64,000 nucleotides of DNA from Deltaproteobacteria bacterium (GTDB taxonomy: Bacteria > Myxococcota_A > Polyangia > GCA-2747355), in assembly GCA_020633415.1 (NCBI GenBank), contig JACKDQ010000015.1:1-64000 (forward strand). Reading direction: 5' to 3'. This document shows positions 42,216 through 52,200 of this stretch, one piece after another. The translations under genes and the position numbers were made by a program. The first letter of the stretch is position 1; every line of letters begins with the position of its first letter. Under the pieces are notes generated by a model, which was given only the letters and a program-made list of their open reading frames with translations, ran no database searches and was not told the origin of the DNA.

Positions 42216-43901
42216 CTAGGGTTGGCCCTTGCGTCGCCAGTTCTTATCTGCGGGCTCGCGAAGATCGGGGTGAATGCCGGCGCCGTGCTTGCGGCGCTTG
42301 AGTCGCAGCGCGAGGTCCGCTTGATTTCGCGCAACGTGAACGGTGACGTGTCGCGGCAGATATCCTCTCTTATCTACCCTGATCTTCAGCACTTTTCCGG
42401 TGCTTGTTTGCAAGCGCAGCGGTGTGACCCCATGCGGCTTGCCGTCGATCGTCACCTGAGCGGCCGTTGGTTGTGAGCGGACAGCAAAGGCGATCTCCAG
42501 CTCGGCGGGACTGGCGTCGGCCTGCGGTGCGGGGGCGGCATCGAGCAATGGGGACGCGACGGCCGGCGACCGTTCCGTGATCGACAGATCCGATCCGGTA
42601 ACAACAATCTGTCGATCCGCCGGCTGCCGCGTCAATACCAGAATCGCCGCAAGCAATAACAAGACAGCCACCGCGCCCATCGCGAGCAGCAAACCGAGGT
42701 CCCGCCGCCCACTACGGTGACGTGCTGCCGGCGGAGGCACATCGAGCTCCAACGCCGCCGAGCCAACCGAAGAGAGGATCGGCTGCGGCGTGACGACAAG
42801 ATTTTCGGCGGCCTCGCTGCTGCCGGTATCAGCCGAGACCTCGTCGGTCGCTACGGCACCCGGATAGATCTGTGTCGACCCCGGCGGGTAGGTCGCGTCC
42901 AGCGGGGCTACGCCCAGCAGCGAGCCATTGAGAGCCTGGGACATCTGTCCCATGTCGTCGAAGCGATCCTCCGGGCGCTTCGACATCGCGCGCAGGATCA
43001 CCGCCTCGATCTCCTTCGGTATACCCAGCTCGGGACGCAGCTGCCGTGGGGGCAGCGGCTTTTCGAACATGTGCTTGGTCAGCGTGCCGACGAAGGTATC
43101 GGCAATGAATGGCACCTCACCGGTAAGCATTTCATACAGAATGCAGCCCAGCGAGTAGACGTCCCCACGGTGATCGGCATCGCGACCGGCAGCCTGCTCT
43201 GGTGACATGTATTGCGGCGTACCGAAGATGCTGCCGGCCTTGGTCAAGCGTGTCCCTCGCCCCCAGCTCATCTTTGCGATGCCGAAGTCGAGCAGTTTGA
43301 TCACGTCGACGGGGTAACCCTCAAGCTGCTCGCCGTCCAGATCGGTCGCGGGATGCACGATGAAGATGTTTTCCGGCTTGAGGTCTCGATGAACGATCCC
43401 CTTGTTGTGGGCGATAAACAGCCCCTGGCAGATCTGCAGAGCGAGCGCCAGCATGCGTTCGACCGGAATCACTTTTAGACGGCGGATCTCTTTGGAAAGC
43501 GTGACGCCGTCGAGATACTCCATCACGAAGTAGATGTGGCCATCACTGAGGCGGCCGAAATCGGTGACGTCGACGATGTTGGGATGACCGATACGCGAGG
43601 CTGCCTTGGCTTCGCGAATGAAACGCTCGACGAGGCTTCCGTCGCGACAGTACTCGTGCCGGAGAATCTTGATCGCGACGCGCTTGTCGATCACAGTATG
43701 TCGCGCGGCGTACACGACGCCCATCCCGCCCTGCCCTAGCCGCGTTTCGATGCGGTAGCGGTCGTCAAGCATCGCACCGATAAACCGGTCGCGATGAGCC
43801 TGCGTCGGAGCGTCTTCCAGGACGTGCCCGTCATGTGGACAAAAGTTGGCGCCGCCAGGAAAACGGGTCCGACAGATGGGGCAAATGCGCTTCTGCTCCA
43901 C
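42216..43901 (-). CDS. Ser/Thr protein kinase with N-terminal zinc ribbon and PEGA-like C-terminus
   Basis: A 561-residue Hanks-type kinase. The N-terminus is a four-Cys/His zinc-ribbon-like segment (CPICRTRFPGGANFCPHDGH, about 8-27). The kinase domain follows: GQGGMGVVYAA, VAIKIL, HRDLKPENIF, LLDFGIAK, GTPQYMSPEQA. Then a Thr/Ser-rich linker, one transmembrane helix (DLGLLLAMGAVAVLLLLAAI) and a C-terminal PEGA-like module (RSQPTAAQVTIDGKPHGVTP). It is the upstream partner of the similar kinase and may share its transcript. Related zinc-ribbon kinases occur in myxobacteria. Confidence 0.93.
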   Translation of the reverse strand: MEQKRICPICRTRFPGGANFCPHDGHVLEDAPTQAHRDRFIGAMLDDRYRIETRLGQGGMGVVYAARHTVIDKRVAIKILRHEYCRDGSLVERFIREAKAASRIGHPNIVDVTDFGRLSDGHIYFVMEYLDGVTLSKEIRRLKVIPVERMLALALQICQGLFIAHNKGIVHRDLKPENIFIVHPATDLDGEQLEGYPVDVIKLLDFGIAKMSWGRGTRLTKAGSIFGTPQYMSPEQAAGRDADHRGDVYSLGCILYEMLTGEVPFIADTFVGTLTKHMFEKPLPPRQLRPELGIPKEIEAVILRAMSKRPEDRFDDMGQMSQALNGSLLGVAPLDATYPPGSTQIYPGAVATDEVSADTGSSEAAENLVVTPQPILSSVGSAALELDVPPPAARHRSGRRDLGLLLAMGAVAVLLLLAAILVLTRQPADRQIVVTGSDLSITERSPAVASPLLDAAPAPQADASPAELEIAFAVRSQPTAAQVTIDGKPHGVTPLRLQTSTGKVLKIRVDKRGYLPRHVTVHVARNQADLALRLKRRKHGAGIHPDLREPADKNWRRKGQP

Positions 43902-43999
43902 GAAGTTAACGCCGTTTCTTCGAGGCTAACAGACACTCGGCATCGGCGGCAAACTGTCCAACATTCCACCTCTGCGCGCCAATAGCGCCCTCTGCGGCG

Positions 44000-44039
44000 A
44001 AAAAAAAGATGGCCGGCCCCCAATGCGGGTCGCCGGCCA
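44000..44039 (-). terminator. Intrinsic terminator of the TPR operon
   Basis: TGGCCGGC (44010-44017) pairs with GCCGGCCA (44032-44039); on the minus strand the stem is followed by an almost unbroken run of eight T (44000-44007). It lies 85 bases past the stop of the lipoprotein gene at 44124 and ends the three-gene minus-strand unit. Confidence 0.88.
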
Positions 44040-44123
44040 GCTCTAGCGTTGGTTGGGTGGCAATCCCTGGCGCCGCCCGGTCAACGCGCGTGGGAGGCTG
44101 TTTAGCGATCTCAACGCGAGAAG

Positions 44124-44837
44124 TCAACTGCTGACAATCTCCACCACGAAGCCTTCTCCGTCGTTGATGCGTACCGGCGCATTTTCGCCGTCATCGGCAA
44201 CAATATTGAGCGTGAAATAGCCCTGGGCGATCTGCGATGGATTGGGGCACCAATTGAGGACCGCCCGATGCCCATCTGTGGCGTTTGGGGTGATCGTTGC
44301 ACCGCTGATCGCGGGTTCAAGTTTGATTTCAACCTTTTCGGTGTCTGGATCGGCGACTTCGATCGCGACTTCCAAGCAGCCAGAAGACTGACCACCAACA
44401 GACAGTGACACGCCGGGGGCAGCCGGAGCGACAAAGCGCGGACTGATGTCACTGTTGGTGATCCGTACGTCGACCTCCACGTGAGTCAGGGCAAAACGGT
44501 CGCCATCGCTGGCGATCAGTTCAAGGGTCTTGATCCCGCGCTCGACCGCCGTTGGTTCCCAGGAAAACAAGCCACCACCCGCAACAGCGCCGATGTTTGC
44601 CCGAGCTGACCAGCGCAGTTTCGGTAATTCAACCACGCGGAAGGCATAAAACAGCCGGTCTCCATCGGGGTCACCCGCCTTGAACTTGAGCTCGTTACGT
44701 CGGTCGATGGCGAAAGTCTGTTTGTCGATCGGCGAAATCTGCGGGGGCCGATTGCTGCAGTCGATCAGCACAACGCTGAGCGCGATCAACAGCATCGTGT
44801 TTCGTTGAAGCCGCATGACCGCCTGTTTCATCTCCAC
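44124..44837 (-). CDS. Putative lipoprotein with Ig/cadherin-like domains
   Basis: A 237-residue exported protein: hydrophobic signal (MLLIALSVVLIDC) with a possible lipidation Cys (about 27; the Asp before it is unusual). Two beta-sandwich-like segments follow, recognisable by NRPPQISPIDKQTF with KAGDPDGDRLFYAFRV, and by EVADPDTEKVEIKL with NIVADDGEN; this DPDGD pattern is typical of cadherin-like or Ig-like folds. It is the last gene of the TPR operon, 31 bases after the second giant TPR gene. Confidence 0.72.
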   Translation of the reverse strand: MEMKQAVMRLQRNTMLLIALSVVLIDCSNRPPQISPIDKQTFAIDRRNELKFKAGDPDGDRLFYAFRVVELPKLRWSARANIGAVAGGGLFSWEPTAVERGIKTLELIASDGDRFALTHVEVDVRITNSDISPRFVAPAAPGVSLSVGGQSSGCLEVAIEVADPDTEKVEIKLEPAISGATITPNATDGHRAVLNWCPNPSQIAQGYFTLNIVADDGENAPVRINDGEGFVVEIVSS

Positions 44838-44868
44838 GATGCCAGTTTGGATCGGTCCGATCGCACGA

Positions 44869-47800
44869 TCAAGGCGATGTCCGCAAAGCGAGGTGATCTT
44901 CGGAGACTGCGAAACGCAGCAACTCCTCGACTTCCATCAGACCCTGCAAATCACTGGCGCGCAGTGGAAACGATGGTTGGCTGCCTGCCATCCGGGTCAG
45001 TACGTTGATCGCCGCATCGATCCGACCACAAGTGAGCAGACCCGCGCGATTGGCGCCGAAGATCGCCGATGCACCGAGTGAGCGCAGGTCCACAGCCGGA
45101 CCAGCGCATTCCAGTGCAAAGGGCATCAGCGCATCATATTGACGTCTTGGAATCAGCTTCTGCGTCTGACGGGTCAGCTCGTCGAGCTGTGCCTGCTGCG
45201 CTTCGCCCAGCCGATAGCCGGGGGCGTACTGGCGGATCAGCGCCGCCACCAGGAAAGCTAGATCGTCTGGGCGTAGCCGCGCTGGCAGAATCATTGCCCG
45301 ACTGATTAGAAACAGCAGACGACCGGCGATAAAGGCCAGCTCCGCTGGTGAATCGGTCACCATCTTGGCGCCGATGACGATCGCCGGTGGGCTGCCGGAC
45401 TCGATCAGCAGCGCGTACGGATCGGAGCCGCCGACGTACAGCTGATAACTGCAGTCGAGTTTGTGGTCGCTGGCGATCTTGTCGAGCATGCGCAGCAGCG
45501 GGTGTGCTTCATCGGTTACGCGATGCTCGCGGCCAACGCCGAGCGCTCGCAAGTCGGTGCGATAAAAGCGCGCGAGTGGTTGAGCGAGTGCGCGAAACAG
45601 CAGGAAGAACCCATCGGGAACTTGTCGCGGGAAAAGATGGCGATCGTGAGTCAAAGCTAGCGGATTGCCAATGGCGCGCTCGGTGTCGCGGGTCGTCCGC
45701 CGATCTTCGGGCGCGCCGAGGCCGAAAGCGTGCAGAACTTGCGCCGCCGCAGACGACGCCACGCGTCGGCCCTGCCAAGAAAAAATCCGATATAGCGCGC
45801 GATAGGCGGAAATATCGAACGGATCGAGCTGGAGACGCTGGCGCATTCGCGTTGCCGAGCGGTCGAGCAGCATCCGCACGCCCTGGCTGTCGCCCTGGGC
45901 GGTCAGCAGCTCGAAAAGTGTGCCGATCGCCTTAAGGTCATCGGGGGCCTGGTCGATCACGCGTCGGATCCAGCGCACAGCTTCGGCTTGATTGTGTAAG
46001 CCGTTCTGTTGAATCTGCGCGATCTTGAGCATCGTGCTGATCCGTCGAGCCGGTGGCGCTTCGAGGCGGAGCAGCGCGTGAGCGACGCGCAGGGCGCGCT
46101 TGTAGTCGAGTTGTTCGCAGTAGAGATCGGAAAGGCGTGAGAGCGTCAGCACGTCACAGTTGTCGATTGCGAGTGCCCGTTCAAATGCGGTGGTAGCGCG
46201 AACTGGATCACGCAAACGATCGTGGGCGATTACGCCCGCGTCGCGCCAGAGCAACAACCGTGCATCGGGGTCGCTTGTCAGCTCTGCCGCGCGCTCGAGC
46301 GCGTCGGCGGCCTCCGGCCACTGGGAATCGCGCTGGTGCAGGCGCGCCAGCTCCTCGAGAGCTGAGAGGTTTTCCGGGTCCTCGTCGACGGCGCCCGAAA
46401 GATGGCGTTTGACGAGCTCCTGGGTGCCCGCCGATTTGCGGGCCAAACGAGCCAGCATCAAGTGTAGTTCGGCTCGCACGTGATCGAGCGGCTCGTACTC
46501 CAATCGTTCCCGCAGCAACGTGGCAAGCTCCTCCGGTCGCCCCGCGTCAGCTAGTAGGCGCCTAAGACCCTCAAACGCGCGGCGGTCGTAGGGTTGTGCG
46601 GCCAATACCCGCCGATAGTGATTGCAGGCGCTTTCAACGTCGCCAGTTTTCGTTTCCGCGATCTGGGCAGCGAGCATGTGGCCTTCGGCCACATTTTCTT
46701 CAGCGATGAAGCGCTCGGCGGCCTGTCGACTTGCCGCCAAGGCGGCGGGCCATTTCTCGGCAGCCAGCGCGGCTCGTCGAGCGCGCAAGGTTGCGGCGAG
46801 ATATTTCGGGTCGGCCGCTAGCGCCATGTCTAGCAGCTCGAGTTGTTCGTGAGCCGCAGCCAGGCGATCACTTGCTCGGGTAAGAACCGCTGCCCGCTCA
46901 CTCTCGCTGCAGACCTCGGCAAAACCTCTGAGGTCTGCGACGTCAACGCTTTGCTGGCGCAGGCGCCCAAGGGCTGGCGACATTCGGTATTCGTAGGAGG
47001 TGACCCTTGTGGCGCGCTCGAAAAGCTCGGCAGCGCTGAGCCCCTCGAGATCACCGCCGCGCTGCTCGAGTGCCAGGGCGGCGACGTGCCAGAGGGCGGC
47101 ACGCTCCGCCTCGTCGGCGGTTGTCTCGGCGATCGCCAGGTACTCACGCAACGCCTCGCTCCAGCGATCGTGCGCGGCCAACATCGAGAAAGCCCTCAGT
47201 CGATCCTCGCTGAGGCTGATATCGGCCGCGATGATCGTTTGCAGTCGGCTGAGCGCAACGTCATCGTCGCCGCGTGCCAAGGCGCTCTCGGCGAGCACGC
47301 GCGGGTCGGCGCGCTGCGCCTTGAGTAGCCGATCGAGCTCAAGGGGCTGCTCGCGCATTACCGCGGCACTGCGCTCGACGAGCTGAGCAAACGCGCTAGC
47401 ACCCAAATCGCTCAACAAGGGCAACGCCAGATCGAGCCTGTCGCTTTGTGCACAACCGAGAGCAGCCGCGAAGCGCGTCGCTGGTTCTGCTGCCGCCAAC
47501 AGCTGCGACGGGTCGTTGCCGACGGCTCCGCCTAGGTAGCAAAGTGCTGCCGCCGCATTGCTCTGTTTGTCTGAAACTTCGAATTGCGGATCGCCTTGCC
47601 TGCAGCACAGCAGAACGCGGCGAAGGTTCCAAAGCGCTGCATGCCCACCTTGAAAATCCTGGCAGGCGTTCTCTGCGATCTCCTTGCGGCGCTCTGGCTC
47701 GCTGCTTTGCAGATACTGAGCGAGTGGTGTAGGGGCGTGCGCGGGCGCTTCGATCACGTCAGGCAGCGGCACGCTCGCCGCCTGCTGCCGGCATGCCTCG

Positions 47801-49260
47801 ATCAGTTGAGCCTGCGCTGAATCGAGCGATTCTAGGGCACGGGCGCGCAGCGAATCGGGGAGCTCCGCGCCGGCGTCAAGCGCTTGCCGGTAAAGCAATC
47901 GGGCGGTCGGCTGCTCCCCGGAGGCGTGAGCGGCTAGCGCGGCGCGCAGCGCTGCCTCGGCCCGCATCCTCGCATCGGTGCTGCAATCGATCGCGCGCAG
48001 TGCGGCGCGCTCGGCTCGGCCGTTGCCACCGTGACTGCGCAGTAGCTCGCTGGCCAATTCGCAGGCCACCGGGTTTGGCTGCGCTTCCAGTGCGGCAATA
48101 TCCGAGTCGGCGGGGCACGTACCATCTAGCCAATGCCTTAGACTGAGCGCAAAGCGAATGTCTGTCGAGGCGGGCGCAAGGCGATTGAGCTGCTTGAGTG
48201 CCCCGAGCTGCCCAGCCCGATCGCCCTCACGGTGCGCTGCTCGCCAGATCCCTTGCCAGGCAACCGCTGCGTCGGGCAAATCGAGCACCGCTTGGCGAAA
48301 CGCCTCGGCAGCTGAGGAGGACTCACCGTCGCACTCGGCCAAGAGTCCACGCTCAACCTCCAACACTGCGCGCAGTGCACTCGGCGCCAGCGTCGCCGTC
48401 AACTGTTCGAGTACGTGACGTTGTGCGGCGATGTCGCTGTGCAAACGCGCGCGATCGAGTGCCGCCCACAGACTGCGCAACTTCGCAGCCGCTGGTCCGG
48501 CGATATCCCGTATTTGAGGATCGACCGCTGTCGACTTTAGTCGCCCCGGCTCAGCGGCCGCGGCCCACAGCGTCTGACCGAGCTGTTCGGGCAACGCGCG
48601 CGCAAGTCCTTCAAACGATGCCGCGTGTAGCTGTGGATGCCTGGTCGTCGTACGCAGTTGCAGCAGCAGCGCTGGCAGATGGTGACGTCGATGCAGGAGC
48701 GCTTCCTCGATGTGCTGCTTCGCGAGATCTGACTCGTCGGCGTTTACTGCGACGTGTGCCGCGAGGCTCCGTAAGTCGGCGGCAGCGGCGCTTTCAGTTG
48801 CTGCCTGACTCGCGGCAACGTCGAGCGTCATCGTTGTCCAGTCGACCTGGAAAGCGGCCAGCGGGCTGGCGCGGAGCACGGCGCTCTCTTCTTCGCTGGG
48901 CGGCTCGGGGATCGCCAGGATCGTGTCCGGTAGCGGATCGGCTGTAAATAGCACCGCACCGTCGAGCGTATCCGCAGCGAGACGCTCAGCTGTTGCGCGG
49001 CGCGATCGCTCGCGTCCGCCGCGCGTGATTTGCTCCAGCGCGGCGATTTCCAGCTCAGCCGACTGGGCGGGCGCGAGGCCTTGAACAGGGAGCGCCGCGA
49101 AACTGTCGGTGGCCTTTAGCGTCTCTGCGGTAACCTGCGCATCGGCGTGCTGCCCCGCCTCAGACGACTGCCCCTCGAATTCGTCGCCCCAGTTGGCGAT
49201 CTCCTCGGCCCATTGCTCAGGATCAAGCGAGTCGAATGGATCTTTCTTCTTTGCGGTCAT
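44869..49260 (-). CDS. Giant TPR protein with pseudo-M48-like C-terminus (second of pair)
   Basis: A 1463-residue protein with no signal peptide, made almost entirely of Ala/Leu/Arg-rich helical pairs matching TPR-like repeats (for example LALEQRGGDLEGLSAAELFE, and GDVESACNHYRRVLAAQPYD near 880). About the last 270 residues differ: SPAELAFIAGRLLFLISRA followed later by FGANRAGLLTCGRIDAAINV align in spirit with the HExxH helix and the ADRxGL helix of M48 metalloproteases, but the zinc His residues are missing. It shares a 4-base ATGA overlap with the 1691-residue gene upstream, whose end is related. Probably a cytoplasmic scaffold; function unknown. Confidence 0.82.
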   Translation of the reverse strand: MTAKKKDPFDSLDPEQWAEEIANWGDEFEGQSSEAGQHADAQVTAETLKATDSFAALPVQGLAPAQSAELEIAALEQITRGGRERSRRATAERLAADTLDGAVLFTADPLPDTILAIPEPPSEEESAVLRASPLAAFQVDWTTMTLDVAASQAATESAAAADLRSLAAHVAVNADESDLAKQHIEEALLHRRHHLPALLLQLRTTTRHPQLHAASFEGLARALPEQLGQTLWAAAAEPGRLKSTAVDPQIRDIAGPAAAKLRSLWAALDRARLHSDIAAQRHVLEQLTATLAPSALRAVLEVERGLLAECDGESSSAAEAFRQAVLDLPDAAVAWQGIWRAAHREGDRAGQLGALKQLNRLAPASTDIRFALSLRHWLDGTCPADSDIAALEAQPNPVACELASELLRSHGGNGRAERAALRAIDCSTDARMRAEAALRAALAAHASGEQPTARLLYRQALDAGAELPDSLRARALESLDSAQAQLIEACRQQAASVPLPDVIEAPAHAPTPLAQYLQSSEPERRKEIAENACQDFQGGHAALWNLRRVLLCCRQGDPQFEVSDKQSNAAAALCYLGGAVGNDPSQLLAAAEPATRFAAALGCAQSDRLDLALPLLSDLGASAFAQLVERSAAVMREQPLELDRLLKAQRADPRVLAESALARGDDDVALSRLQTIIAADISLSEDRLRAFSMLAAHDRWSEALREYLAIAETTADEAERAALWHVAALALEQRGGDLEGLSAAELFERATRVTSYEYRMSPALGRLRQQSVDVADLRGFAEVCSESERAAVLTRASDRLAAAHEQLELLDMALAADPKYLAATLRARRAALAAEKWPAALAASRQAAERFIAEENVAEGHMLAAQIAETKTGDVESACNHYRRVLAAQPYDRRAFEGLRRLLADAGRPEELATLLRERLEYEPLDHVRAELHLMLARLARKSAGTQELVKRHLSGAVDEDPENLSALEELARLHQRDSQWPEAADALERAAELTSDPDARLLLWRDAGVIAHDRLRDPVRATTAFERALAIDNCDVLTLSRLSDLYCEQLDYKRALRVAHALLRLEAPPARRISTMLKIAQIQQNGLHNQAEAVRWIRRVIDQAPDDLKAIGTLFELLTAQGDSQGVRMLLDRSATRMRQRLQLDPFDISAYRALYRIFSWQGRRVASSAAAQVLHAFGLGAPEDRRTTRDTERAIGNPLALTHDRHLFPRQVPDGFFLLFRALAQPLARFYRTDLRALGVGREHRVTDEAHPLLRMLDKIASDHKLDCSYQLYVGGSDPYALLIESGSPPAIVIGAKMVTDSPAELAFIAGRLLFLISRAMILPARLRPDDLAFLVAALIRQYAPGYRLGEAQQAQLDELTRQTQKLIPRRQYDALMPFALECAGPAVDLRSLGASAIFGANRAGLLTCGRIDAAINVLTRMAGSQPSFPLRASDLQGLMEVEELLRFAVSEDHLALRTSP

Positions 49261-52200
49261 GCGCCGAACTCCCGGCGCAGATTGGTGAACCGACGATCGA
49301 CGGCGAAAGTCAGCAACCGCTGCGCTGCGATCGACTCCGACACATCGGCGCGTCGGCTTGACGCCATGCCGCGGAGCGCCGCGACGATGTCACCGCAGAG
49401 CATCGCCCCGACCCGGTGCGCGGCGTCAAAGACCGCCCCGACCCAGCGCTCGACGCTGTCTCCTTCATGCAGATAACGGTCGACGGGGAGTGCCAGCTCC
49501 TTTTTGGTCCGGCGGGGCAAGGCCTTCTTGAGCTGCTGCAACCGAGGGGCGAATCGCTGTTCAGCGATAGCGACTTGGGCTTTCGGTTCGACGAGCTTGA
49601 CCACGGCAGCGAGGATCTCCTCGATCGTCGCGACGTCAAGCTGCCGCAGGGCGACCGCGCGCAGTTTGATCAGCGCGAGCTCGCAGCCCGCCGAAAAACG
49701 CAATTCGGCGTCGAGCGGACCGGTCAGCTGCTCGCCGATAATCATCGCGTCGGTTCCTCCGCCGATATTGAGAAAGCCATCGATGCGTTGCGCAGGCCGT
49801 TTGACCGCGTAAAACTGAACGCTGTCCAGGCCGAGCGTCTGAGCCAATAGCGCGAGTTCCGCCGGCTGGCCGTCGTGGCGTTTGCCACTCCAGCGGAGCT
49901 GTTCACTGATCTCCGGGACGGTGCCAACACCCAGATGCGGTCCGAGTAGTGCCCAGGCCTGTGCGATCGGTCCGGCGCAGGACGGGCCGGCAATTTCTGT
50001 CCAGGCGCGATCGGTCATCTGCGTCTGACCAGTAAACCGACGAGCGGAGGCCCAGCGCCCGTAGCGGCCTTGCTCTTCTGGAGCCGCCTCGTTGAGTGCG
50101 ATCAGCGCTCCCCAGGCACAGGCCGCGCGATCGACATCACCAGCCCACTCAGCGATTGTGCCGAGTTTTCGGTATAGCTCTGCATTGATCGGTGCCTTGC
50201 CAATCTGCTCGGCAAACATATCAGTTGCAGCAGCAAGGACCTGCCCCAGCGCGTCTTGGCCGATTCCACCCGCCGCCGCCAGCTCCCGCATGTCCGCGAG
50301 GATTTGCAGATCTCCTGGATCCTCGTCATGGGCGACGAGTAGTGAACTACGAGCGGCATCGAGCTGGCCTGCGCTTCGCCACTGCAGGTGCGCGATCCTG
50401 CGACGATAGCGCGCGCGTTGCACGCTGGGGGCGCTCGTGCTCAGTCGCTCGAGCACACTCACGGCGCGACTGTAGTCGCCCGTGCTGCTGTAGAGATTCG
50501 CCAGACAATCCAACACCGCGTCGTCGGCAGATTCCGTTTCGATAAAACGACGACATGCTTCAACCGCGGCCTCAGGAGCACCCTGACGCTTGAGTAGTTC
50601 AGCCAGGCGCAGTGTGGCAGCGCGCTGCTCATCGACTGTCGTCGCCAGATCGGCGTAGCGGCGGTAGTGTGTACAGGCCCGCTGCGCATCCCCTTCCCGA
50701 TCGAACAACTCAGCTAATAGCTTGTGCGCGCGGGGATGGTCAGTGATGCGCTCGAGCACTGCGTAAAGATCACGCGCGGCCCCCACCGCGTCATCCAGGT
50801 GGTCGCGTCGTAACGCTGCCCGTTCGAAAAGGATCGCGACTTGCTCGATCGGCTCACTGGTCGCCGCCAAATGGTGCCCGTAGAGCTCGGCCAGCTTTTC
50901 GTCATCGTCGAGTCGCTCGTAGAGCTCGCGAAGTGCCAGCAATACCGGTAGCTCACTCGGCGATTCGGCGACAACACGCCGGTAGACAACGGCAGCCTCG
51001 CTCATCAGCCGCTGCCCCTGAGCCGGCGACTGGTCGTTCACCCGCTCACCCAAAGCGGCCAACAGTGACGCGCCGCGCTTGAACGCCAAGACTCGGCAGT
51101 TGGTGTCCGTCAGCAGCGAACCGATTTGCAGCCACAATCGGGCCTCGGCGTGGGCATCGCCCGCTGCGTCTTTCGCACGCGCTGCTAGCAGCAGCACGGC
51201 GAGGTCATTGGGCCGTTCGGCGAGCAGCTGGCTCAAGTCATCCTCGGCAAGCTCCCAGTCGCCACTATCGAGCGCGGTCTGTGCGTGCAACAAGCGCAAG
51301 CAACTGCTGTCGGTCTCGGGCAATTGTTTGTTCAGCGCCGACAGTAGGCTCAGCCGCTGGCGGGGCGACTCGCAGAGGCTGAGCAAACCGATCTGCGCTT
51401 CGAATGACGTGGGATCCTTTTCCAGGGCTTGGCGATAGCATGCGCGCGCCGCCTCGGGATCCCGATCGAGCAACAGCGTGCCAGCTCGGCCAAGCAGCGA
51501 AGACGCCGCATCGGGAGCCCACGTGGAGAGTTCGGTGAGGGCGCGGGCCAGCCGCTGTGGGTCGCGTTCGATCGCTGCGGAACGCGCCTCAAGCCAGGTC
51601 TGCCAGCTCGGCGCCAACGCGCTCCCTTTTGCCGACTGCGGCGCTGCAGCCAATGCATCAAGAAAGCGTGCGAGGTCGGCTGTTCCCGGCAGGCTCTCCC
51701 CTTCTCGACTGAGGACTTTGTCAATGGTTGTTCGAGCCGCCGCGATGTCGGCCGTAGCCAACTGTTCGCTAAGCGAGCACTGCAGACCCAGCCAAGCCAG
51801 CTGAGGATCCGCATGTCTCGCACTTTCGCTCTGCGCCATCTGCCGGACGTCGCTGTCATTAGCATCGAGCGTCAGCGCAGCGAGCGCGAGCGGCGAAAGC
51901 CGTTGCCCTGCATGCGCGCGCTGCTCGGTTAACTCACACCAAGTCGCCCGATCGTGATCGCGCAAGATGCGATCGATCACCAAGTTTGCTTCAGCAGCGT
52001 ATGCGTCGAGCTCGCGCAACCCATTGAAGACATCACGCGCCCGGTCGATCTTGCCCAGATCGCAGAGGTAGTGCCAACCTAGCCGGGCGCTGATCTCGGC
52101 GCGACGGTCGGGCGTCTCAGCTTGCTCCCGTCCTCGCTCAAGTGCCTGGGTGAGATCGGCTACTGCGTTCGACCGCCGGAGCAGTCCGTCAAGACTTGAC

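Noticed and set aside
48198..48947. A 249-codon plus-strand frame opposite the giant TPR gene
   Set aside because: The composition is extremely Arg-rich and the TPR frame on the other strand is coherent over 4 kb.
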